A stretch of 12,392 nt of DNA from assembly GCA_003695505.1 (NCBI GenBank), contig RFIY01000210.1, forward strand, positions 1-12,392. The letters run 5' to 3'. The position numbers and the translations under genes were made by a program. Below, piece after piece: positions 1 through 4,692 of this stretch. Below the pieces are notes generated by a model. It saw nothing but the letters and a program-made list of their open reading frames with translations. It did no database searches and was not told where the DNA came from. This DNA comes from J088 sp003695505 [NCBI: Candidatus Dadabacteria bacterium]. GTDB taxonomy: Bacteria > J088. The first letter of the stretch is position 1; the number at the start of each line of letters is the position of its first letter.

Positions 1-1
1 A

Positions 2-256
2 TGGACAGACATCGACGCCACGCCGTTCTGGGCGGGGCTGCGGAACGAGGCCCCGTGGTCGATCCGGGTCGGCCTCGCCGGTGCGGCGCTGATCATGCGG
101 TGCTGGTGTGCGGTCCAGGGCGGCGATGGCTATGCGGCGGCGCTCGACAGTCGCTCCTTCCTGCTCAGGCAATCGGCAACGATCGTACGCACCTTTGCGG
201 CGATTGCGTATTTCAGCGACCCGACCGTGCAGCAACTGGGGCGCGGCCATGCGTAG
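2..256 (+). CDS. 3' end of an unidentified protein upstream of the GMC dehydrogenase (5' truncated)
   Basis: The frame is open from the left edge and ends at TAG 254-256, giving the last 84 residues of a protein whose start lies outside the window. The visible part has a Trp-rich start, a hydrophobic helix-like stretch (GLAGAALIMRCWCAV) and a C-terminal segment reading AAIAYFSDPTVQQLG. It overlaps the next gene by 8 bp (ATG at 249), so the two are probably translationally coupled. The AYFSDP-type tail loosely recalls small partner subunits of membrane-bound GMC dehydrogenases (gluconate 2-dehydrogenase subunit 3-like), but this is memory-based resemblance only. I do not recognise the family with certainty. 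Its frame outcompetes the ATG-initiated frame that starts at base 1, because it ends exactly at the coupled start of the next gene. Confidence 0.6.
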   Translation, partial: WTDIDATPFWAGLRNEAPWSIRVGLAGAALIMRCWCAVQGGDGYAAALDSRSFLLRQSATIVRTFAAIAYFSDPTVQQLGRGHA

Positions 257-1742
257 GGACGGGCGCGAGATGCGCCGGGCGGAACGTTTGACCGCAGACG
301 TCGTGGTCGTCGGTTCCGGTCCGGCGGGCAGCGCTGTTGCCTTGCGACTGGCCGAGGCGGGTGTGCGTACCATCGTCGTTGAGGAGGGTCACTGGTTCGA
401 TCCAGCCCGCGCGCCGCTCGACCACGCGCGGGCGACGCGCGAGTGGTATCGCGACCACGGCTTCAGCGCGACGATTGGTCGTTTGCCGACACCATTCCTG
501 CAGGGCCGCGCAGTCGGGGGCACGTCGGTGGTCAACGGTGCGATCAGCTGGCGCCTGCCCGAGGACGTGCGCGCGGGCTGGGTCGCGGCCGATCCGGCGC
601 TCGCCGAGGTCCTCGATCGGGAAGTGCTGGAGCGCCGCTTCGACTGGATCGAGGCCCGCCTCGGGATTGTGCCGACCGATGATGCGGTCGCCGGCGTCAA
701 GAATCATCTGATGGCGCGTGGCGCGGATGCGCTCGGCCTGGAACATCGCCCGATCCGACGCAACGTGCGCGCCTGTCAGGGCAGCGGCCGCTGTATGCAG
801 GGCTGCCCGAACGGAGCCAAACAGTCGATGGATCGCACCCTGCTGGCCGACGCCGAGCAGCACGGCGCGCAGATCCTCAGCGGCGTGCGCATCGAACGGG
901 TGCGCCATCGGCGCGGGCGGGTTGCCGGTGTCACGGGGCGCAGCGCGGCCGGAGCACGAATCGACATCGAAGCGCCGCGCGTCGTACTCGCGGCGTCGGC
1001 CGTCCAGACGCCGGCGTTGCTGATGGCGTCCGGGTTGCGCGAGGGACCGGTCGGCCGCCATTTCATGTGTCACCCGGGCGCATCGGTCGCCGGTCGTTTC
1101 GCCGAGCCGGTGCGCATGTGGGAAGGGGCAACCCAGGGGCACGAGGTCATCGGTCTGCGGCACGAGGGACTGAAGTTCGAGGCGCTGGGGTTCGACCTGA
1201 GCATCCTGGCGTCGCGGATGCCGGGCGGCGCGAGCGACTGGCAGCGCCGGTTCGCGGAGATGGCCCACGTCGCCGACTGGGGGGTCGCCATCCGTTCGCG
1301 CAGCGAAGGTCGCGTGCGCCGGATGGGCGGCAAGGCCAGGGTGGTCTGGTCGCCTTCCGCCGCGGACGCGGTGCTGTTCCGCAGAGGCGTTGCGATGCTG
1401 GGGCGCCTGTTCCTCGCGGCGGGCGCCGAACACGTCCACCTGGGCGTGGCCGGCTGGAACGAGGAGATCCACGACGAGACGACCATCGACCGCTTCGAGC
1501 AAGAAGGACCGCGCGATCCCCGTGCCTACACCAGTGCCGTGACCCATATGTTCGGGACGGCGCGCATGGCTGGCGACCCCCGGCGCGGCGTCGTCGGCCC
1601 CGACTATCGACACCACCACTGCGACGGCCTGTACGTCGCGGATTCATCGATCTTCCCAACCAATACCGGGGTCAATCCGCAGACATCGATCATCGCGCTG
1701 GCGCTCGGTTGCGGTGATGCGATCGTGCAGCAGGAACGATAA
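249..1742 (+). CDS. GMC-family FAD-dependent oxidoreductase/dehydrogenase with Cys-x5-Cys-x3-Cys motif
   Basis: This is a 497-residue flavoprotein of the glucose-methanol-choline family, which oxidises an alcohol group and passes electrons to a cofactor or partner. The Rossmann FAD motif is V-G22-S-G24-P-A-G27, followed by VVEE near residue 45. QGRAVGGTS (85-93) is the second flavin-contacting GMC motif. The C-terminal domain has the catalytic-type pair H433 (THMFGT) and N476 (NTGVNPQTS). C176, C182 and C186 form C-x5-C-x3-C followed by Pro. The same spacing binds a [3Fe-4S] cluster in bacterial FAD-glucose dehydrogenase, so this is more likely an electron-donating dehydrogenase than an O2-using oxidase (inference). 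There is no signal peptide or membrane segment. I chose ATG 249 because it overlaps the upstream stop and leaves a normal N-terminus; longer upstream starts add Arg-rich residues with no family character. The substrate cannot be told. Local GC looks higher than in the genes to the right. Confidence 0.93.
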   Translation: MRRDGREMRRAERLTADVVVVGSGPAGSAVALRLAEAGVRTIVVEEGHWFDPARAPLDHARATREWYRDHGFSATIGRLPTPFLQGRAVGGTSVVNGAISWRLPEDVRAGWVAADPALAEVLDREVLERRFDWIEARLGIVPTDDAVAGVKNHLMARGADALGLEHRPIRRNVRACQGSGRCMQGCPNGAKQSMDRTLLADAEQHGAQILSGVRIERVRHRRGRVAGVTGRSAAGARIDIEAPRVVLAASAVQTPALLMASGLREGPVGRHFMCHPGASVAGRFAEPVRMWEGATQGHEVIGLRHEGLKFEALGFDLSILASRMPGGASDWQRRFAEMAHVADWGVAIRSRSEGRVRRMGGKARVVWSPSAADAVLFRRGVAMLGRLFLAAGAEHVHLGVAGWNEEIHDETTIDRFEQEGPRDPRAYTSAVTHMFGTARMAGDPRRGVVGPDYRHHHCDGLYVADSSIFPTNTGVNPQTSIIALALGCGDAIVQQER

Positions 1743-1753
1743 GGAGAACGACG

Positions 1754-2344
1754 ATGGCCATCACACTGAACGACCTGTTATCGATGTCGCAAGCCGAGCG
1801 CGATGTGACCTTTCGCGCTGGCCACCCGGTCGATCCGTCGGCACTGGCCGGCTGGAACTATACCGGCGTCGACCTGAGTCTGCCGCGCTGGATGAATAAA
1901 GTCCTCTGGAAGACATTCCGCAAGACGTTCGTGCAGGATGCCGACCACGGCCTCGTGCGCGGCTGGAACGTCCGCATGCGACAGACCGGCTGGGAAAGGG
2001 ATCAGGAACCTTTGCGCGACCGGCACGGCCGTCCGAAAACCTTTGGCCACTACCTGTTGCGTCCGGCAGACGGGATGCGTTTTCCCCGCGGCTGGGATCC
2101 GGCCGGGCACACGGTGCTCGACTATGGCAGCGCCGGCAACCTGCGCCGCGATCTGGCTGCCTATACCGCGAGCCCGATCGTCGCCGTCAATGCCGGTGAC
2201 ATGGATCTGCTGCTTGGCTGGGAGGTGATCCGGGTCGGACCGAAACTGGTCGGCCTGCCCGACTGGTGGGCCCTGGTACGCCAAAGTCCGATCACAGCCG
2301 ACGAGATCATCCCGCCGCCGCGGCCAGATGCCGTTCGTGCGTAA
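1754..2344 (+). CDS. Conserved-looking protein of unknown function, partner of the GMC dehydrogenase
   Basis: A 196-residue protein with a strong Shine-Dalgarno (AAGGAG, 1741-1746, 7 nt before ATG) starting 11 bp after the GMC stop, so it is almost certainly in the same operon. It has no signal peptide, no clear membrane helix and no cysteine motif. It is rich in Trp and Arg (GWNYTGVDL near 33, WERDQEP near 80, DWWALV near 171), with a central GHTVLDYGSAGNLRRDL segment and a C-terminal DLLLGWEVIRVGPKLVGLP. The pattern 'x-LDYG-x-x-x-N-x-x-RDxL ... D-LLLGxxxxxxGP' resembles, from memory, uncharacterised proteins of similar size in high-GC Gram-negative genomes, some beside oxidoreductases. I assign no function. 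Its close coupling to the dehydrogenase suggests a role in maturing it, handling its substrate, or the same degradative pathway. Confidence 0.85.
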   Translation: MAITLNDLLSMSQAERDVTFRAGHPVDPSALAGWNYTGVDLSLPRWMNKVLWKTFRKTFVQDADHGLVRGWNVRMRQTGWERDQEPLRDRHGRPKTFGHYLLRPADGMRFPRGWDPAGHTVLDYGSAGNLRRDLAAYTASPIVAVNAGDMDLLLGWEVIRVGPKLVGLPDWWALVRQSPITADEIIPPPRPDAVRA

Positions 2345-2353
2345 CGACGACGA

Positions 2354-3097
2354 TCAGTCGCACTTCTGCAGCCAGCTCAGCCCCTTCGCGCTGGCCGGTT
2401 CCCGTTCATCGTTTCGGGGATCGTAACCCACGTCCGGGTCACAGGCCGACGGGCAACATTCGGCGAGCGGGCAGACGCCGCAGCGCGGGCGACGCGCGAC
2501 GCAGACCAGTCTGCCGTGATCGATGATCCGATGTGTATAGATGTTCCACTGATCGCGGGGCAGCAGGGCTTCGAGATCCCGCGCCATCTTGTCGGGTGAC
2601 GTCGCGTCGCTGAGATGCAGCAGGCGGTTGATGCGCATCATGTGCGTGTCCACGGTAATGCCTGCGGCGATCCCGAACGCGGTGCCCAGTACCGCGGTGG
2701 CCGTCTTGCGTGCGACGCCGGGCAGTTCCATCAGCGCGTCGAGATCCTTCGGAACCTCGCCATTGTATTTTTCGACCAGAATCCGGCTGATGCCGCGCAG
2801 GAACTTTGCCTTGTTGCGCCACAGACCGATCGAGTTGATGCAGGCCTCGATGGCCCCCTCTGGCGCGGCGGCCATCGCACGCGCATCGGGAAACTGCCGG
2901 AACAGCTCGCGCGTGACGCGGTTGACGGCCTGATCGTTGGTCTGGGCGGAGAGTACCGTTGCGATCAGCAACTGAAAGGGCGTTTCCCAGCACAGCGCGC
3001 AGCGCGATTCCGGATACGCGGCGGCGAGCCGTTCGCAAATGTCCAGCGCACGCTGTCGCTTCTGCTCTGGCGATTCCTTCCAGTCGGATCGCGCCAT
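2354..3097 (-). CDS. nth: Endonuclease III (DNA glycosylase/AP lyase)
   Basis: A 247-residue base-excision repair enzyme that removes oxidised pyrimidines and cleaves the abasic site. The helix-hairpin-helix is LPGVARKT (125-132), with catalytic Lys131. The catalytic Asp is D150 in VDTHMMR. The [4Fe-4S] loop is C199-x6-C206-x2-C209-x5-C215, the exact Nth spacing. The substrate-side motif LLIATVLSAQTND (43-55) is also intact. The start at 3097 fits homologous lengths and has CGGAG about 9 nt upstream; reading further upstream would run antisense through the receiver gene. Two features differ from E. coli Nth (211 residues): an N-terminal extension of about 15 charged residues, and about 30 residues after the cluster (CDPDVGYDPRNDE...). 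The gene is convergent with the 1754-2344 gene (9 bp between stops) and divergent from the receiver gene. It is probably expressed alone. Confidence 0.96.
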   Translation of the reverse strand: MARSDWKESPEQKRQRALDICERLAAAYPESRCALCWETPFQLLIATVLSAQTNDQAVNRVTRELFRQFPDARAMAAAPEGAIEACINSIGLWRNKAKFLRGISRILVEKYNGEVPKDLDALMELPGVARKTATAVLGTAFGIAAGITVDTHMMRINRLLHLSDATSPDKMARDLEALLPRDQWNIYTHRIIDHGRLVCVARRPRCGVCPLAECCPSACDPDVGYDPRNDEREPASAKGLSWLQKCD

Positions 3098-3122
3098 CGG
3101 GTATGCTCCGGTTCGGGGTGAT

Positions 3123-3151
3123 TGATTCGGACTTGTGTCACAGATTATACT
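3123..3151 (+). promoter_or_regulatory. Predicted sigma70-type promoter for the receiver protein (and probably cysE)
   Basis: TTGATT (3123-3128), a 17-bp spacer, then TATACT (3146-3151) match the -35/-10 consensus at 4 of 6 and 5 of 6 positions. The transcript would start near 3158, giving a leader of about 50 nt before ATG 3209. Position, spacing and the AT-rich dip in a high-GC region support it. Confidence 0.65.
3144..3149 (-). promoter_or_regulatory. Predicted -10 element for nth (TATAAT on the minus strand)
   Basis: The minus strand reads a perfect TATAAT here, overlapping by 4 bp the plus-strand TATACT of the receiver promoter. The start would be near 3137, about 40 nt before the nth ATG. 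At the expected -35 distance the minus strand reads CTCCGG (3167-3172), a poor match that lies inside the right arm of the inverted repeat. This promoter may therefore be weak or depend on a bound regulator. Confidence 0.5.
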
Positions 3152-3208
3152 GATGGCGATTCTGAACCGGAGCAGTCGGTCGCAAACAGGCAGCAGAGGC
3201 ACCCCGAT

Positions 3209-3613
3209 ATGACGCGGACCAGCGGCAAGATTCTGATCGTCGACGATGTCGATGTCGTTCTGAAACTGGAAGAGATTCTTCTCAAGCGAACCGGCAGCAA
3301 GGTGCTCAAGGCGCGCGATGGCCGCGAAGCCCTGCGCCTGATCCAGGAAGAATGTCCCGATATCATTCTGCTCGATCTCGTGATGCCCGAACTCGGCGGC
3401 GATATCGTGACCCGTTTCGTCAAACAGGCACCCGAGACGAAGGACGCGACGGTGATCATCGTGACCGCGCGCGGCGACGATGCCACCGAAGAACGTTGCC
3501 GCGAAGCCGGTGCCGATTATTTTCTGACGAAGCCGATTCGTCACGACGAACTGCTTCGTATCGTGCGCGAAGAGCTGCAGCGTCGTGACCTGAACAGCCG
3601 CGCGGGCATCTGA
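3209..3613 (+). CDS. Stand-alone CheY-like response regulator receiver protein
   Basis: A 134-residue protein made of one receiver domain with no output domain. The acidic pocket is D12-D13, the phospho-acceptor is D56 ([13 protein letters not shown]), the switch Thr is T86 (VIIVTAR) and the conserved Lys is K108 (FLTKP). All phosphorylation residues are present, so it should accept phosphate from a histidine kinase or phosphotransfer protein, none of which is encoded nearby. ATG 3209 was chosen because AGAGG lies about 9 nt upstream and the receiver fold starts five residues later; the longer frame beginning at 3122 would start at the promoter. The C-terminal tail (LNSRAGI) is too short for an output domain. 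It is divergent from nth and 47 bp upstream of cysE. The role could be signalling, phosphate sharing or regulation of a partner; I cannot say which. Confidence 0.93.
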   Translation: MTRTSGKILIVDDVDVVLKLEEILLKRTGSKVLKARDGREALRLIQEECPDIILLDLVMPELGGDIVTRFVKQAPETKDATVIIVTARGDDATEERCREAGADYFLTKPIRHDELLRIVREELQRRDLNSRAGI

Positions 3614-3619
3614 ACTACT

Positions 3620-3636
3620 GGCCGCATCGTGCGGCT
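3620..3636 (+). other. Small GC hairpin between the receiver gene and cysE
   Basis: GCCGCA (3621-3626), a TCG loop and TGCGGC (3630-3635) form a perfect 6-bp stem, extendable by G-U pairing at its base. It begins 7 bp after the receiver stop codon. No run of T follows, so it is not a standard intrinsic terminator. It could stabilise the upstream mRNA end or reduce read-through into cysE, or be fortuitous in GC-rich DNA. Confidence 0.35.
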
Positions 3637-3660
3637 GCTCCAGAAAGCCGGGGACCGGAT

Positions 3661-4344
3661 ATGGGTCGTCTGAACCTCCTGCGTGAAGACATTGCGATTG
3701 CGTTCGAACGCGATCCGGCGGCACGCTCGTGGTGCGAGGTCGTCCTGACCTATCCAGGGGTGCATGCAGTTGTCGCCCATCGCTTCACGCACTGGCTCTG
3801 GCGACGCGGGTTCAAGCTGTTTGCGCGCCTGCTGTCACACTTTGTGCGCTGGCTGACCGGGGTCGAGATTCATCCCGGCGCAACGCTCGGCCGGCGTGTG
3901 TTCATCGACCACGGCATGGGTGTGGTGATCGGGGAGACGGCAGAGGTCGGCAACGACGTGACGCTGTACCACGGCGTCACCCTCGGCGGCACGAGCCTCG
4001 CAAAGACCAAGCGCCACCCGACGATCGAGGATCACGTCGTGATCGGCGCAGGCGCGAACATTCTTGGCCCGGTGACGATCGGTCATCATACGCGCGTCGG
4101 CGCCGGCAGCGTCGTGGTCACCGACGTCCCACCGCATTGTACAGTGGTTGGTATTCCGGGCCGTATCGTCTATCGCAAGGGACTGCGCGACGATGTCGAG
4201 GCGCTCGACCACGGGAACCTGCCCGATCCATCGGCGCTGCTGCTCGAAGAAATCGTGCGCAACGTCGAAGCGCTCCGTCAGCAGGTCGAAGCGCTTGCGG
4301 CCAACGGTGAAGAAATCGCGGACGGAGACGGCCCAGACCTGTAA
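3661..4344 (+). CDS. cysE: Serine O-acetyltransferase
   Basis: A 227-residue enzyme that acetylates L-serine with acetyl-CoA, the first committed step of cysteine synthesis in the cytoplasm. The N-terminal helical part (1-65) contains [17 protein letters not shown], a CysE signature. It is followed by a left-handed beta-helix of hexapeptide repeats from [11 protein letters not shown] to about residue 165. Catalytic-site residues are visible as D83-H84 (FIDHGMG) and H104 ([11 protein letters not shown]). It belongs to the short CysE type, lacking the long N-terminal domain of the 273-residue E. coli enzyme. The C-terminus is a predicted coiled coil ([19 protein letters not shown]) ending in an acidic DGDGPDL. 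E. coli-type CysE ends in Ile, which docks in CysK; this one ends in Leu. GGGGA about 6 nt upstream supports ATG 3661. It is probably co-transcribed with the receiver gene. The rho promoter begins one base after its stop codon. Confidence 0.96.
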   Translation: MGRLNLLREDIAIAFERDPAARSWCEVVLTYPGVHAVVAHRFTHWLWRRGFKLFARLLSHFVRWLTGVEIHPGATLGRRVFIDHGMGVVIGETAEVGNDVTLYHGVTLGGTSLAKTKRHPTIEDHVVIGAGANILGPVTIGHHTRVGAGSVVVTDVPPHCTVVGIPGRIVYRKGLRDDVEALDHGNLPDPSALLLEEIVRNVEALRQQVEALAANGEEIADGDGPDL

Positions 4345-4345
4345 C

Positions 4346-4375
4346 TTGACAAGCGGCCGTGGCGCGGTTTAGAAT
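4346..4375 (+). promoter_or_regulatory. Predicted strong sigma70-type promoter for rho
   Basis: TTGACA (4346-4351, 6 of 6), an 18-bp spacer and TAGAAT (4370-4375, 5 of 6) make the best promoter match in the window. The -35 box starts one base after the cysE stop codon. The transcript would start near 4382, leaving a leader of about 310 nt before rho. Confidence 0.8.
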
Positions 4376-4382
4376 CCAGTTA

Positions 4383-4692
4383 CCCTGACCAGCACGGACG
4401 TATCTCTGGCGGCCCCGGACCGGGCAATTCCCGTGGGGCAGATTCGGGGGAGCATTACACGTCACAGTCAGGCAGTCCGGCCGGTTCGTCGCGGTCGGTG
4501 ACAATCCTGCCGACACAGGTTCGACCTGACCCTGCGACCGCCAATCGAACGCCACGCCGTGCCCTTCAATGTCCAAGCAAACGTAACGATTGACCTGGAT
4601 GATCATCCCCGCAACACACAAGCGAATACCGCAAGGCGCCGTGCGAAGCACTCAGCCACCAGCACGTTGTTGAATCGAGTGGAGCAGTATTG
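4383..4692 (+). promoter_or_regulatory. Long rho leader with a C-rich, G-poor stretch, candidate Rho-dependent autoregulatory attenuator
   Basis: This is the only stretch over 300 bases without a confident gene. By hand count, 4501-4620 holds 45 C against 23 G in 120 bases, while 4441-4500 just before it holds more G than C. A C-over-G bubble with little structure is the hallmark of Rho utilisation (rut) sites. E. coli rho is autoregulated by Rho-dependent termination in its leader, so the same logic probably applies here. The first part can fold: CGGG/CCCG around 4421-4433, nested in CCCC/GGGG (4413-4416 with 4435-4438). No intrinsic terminator is visible. A short open frame lies at 4599-4673. 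Confidence 0.55.
4599..4673 (+). CDS. Possible 24-residue leader peptide upstream of rho
   Basis: ATG 4599 opens a 24-codon frame ending at TGA 4671-4673, 19 bp before the rho ATG. The peptide starts [11 protein letters not shown] and ends in two cysteines. Only a poor ribosome site (ACCTGG) precedes it. E. coli has a short leader ORF (rhoL) ahead of rho, but I see no sequence similarity. Translation here could shield or expose the C-rich region. It may equally be chance, and I cannot separate the two without comparing relatives. Confidence 0.22.
   Translation: MIIPATHKRIPQGAVRSTQPPARC

Larger units (their letters stand above)
3104..3174. repeat. 11-bp perfect inverted repeat in the nth/receiver divergent promoter region
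   Basis: TGCTCCGGTTC (3104-3114) and its exact reverse complement GAACCGGAGCA (3164-3174) flank the overlapping -10 elements with 49 bp between them. Each divergent transcript therefore carries the same GAACCGGAGCA in its 5' untranslated region; in the nth message it contains the Shine-Dalgarno. A second, weaker pair, TCGGGGTG (3113-3120) and CACCCCGA (3200-3207), extends the symmetry. It could be a two-site operator for a looping or dimeric regulator, or a trace of inverted duplication. Nothing here identifies the binding protein. Confidence 0.6.

Noticed and set aside
1-291. 96-codon ATG frame at the left edge
   Set aside because: Its translation is Arg/Gly-rich with no family features, and it overlaps the GMC start. 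The frame ending at 254-256 fits the coupled junction better.
213-1619. 468-codon open frame on the minus strand across the GMC gene
   Set aside because: It is antisense to a gene with clear FAD and catalytic motifs. The Arg/His/Pro-rich translation is typical of shadow frames in high-GC DNA.
2337-2363. GTGCG/CGCAC inverted pair as a bidirectional terminator
   Set aside because: A 5-bp stem with a 17-base loop and no T-run is too weak to call.
3098-3724. N-terminal extension of nth by 209 codons
   Set aside because: It would run antisense through the whole receiver gene and the start of cysE. Nth homology and a ribosome site place the start at 3097.
4433-4501. 22-codon GTG frame in the rho leader
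   Set aside because: There is no Shine-Dalgarno before it, and the start is a GTG inside a predicted hairpin.
4569-4586. Five-codon ATG frame (MSKQT) in the rho leader
   Set aside because: It is too short to judge and has no ribosome site.
4118-4651. 177-codon minus-strand frame covering the rho leader
   Set aside because: It overlaps the end of cysE and the rho promoter, and shows no domain or ribosome site.
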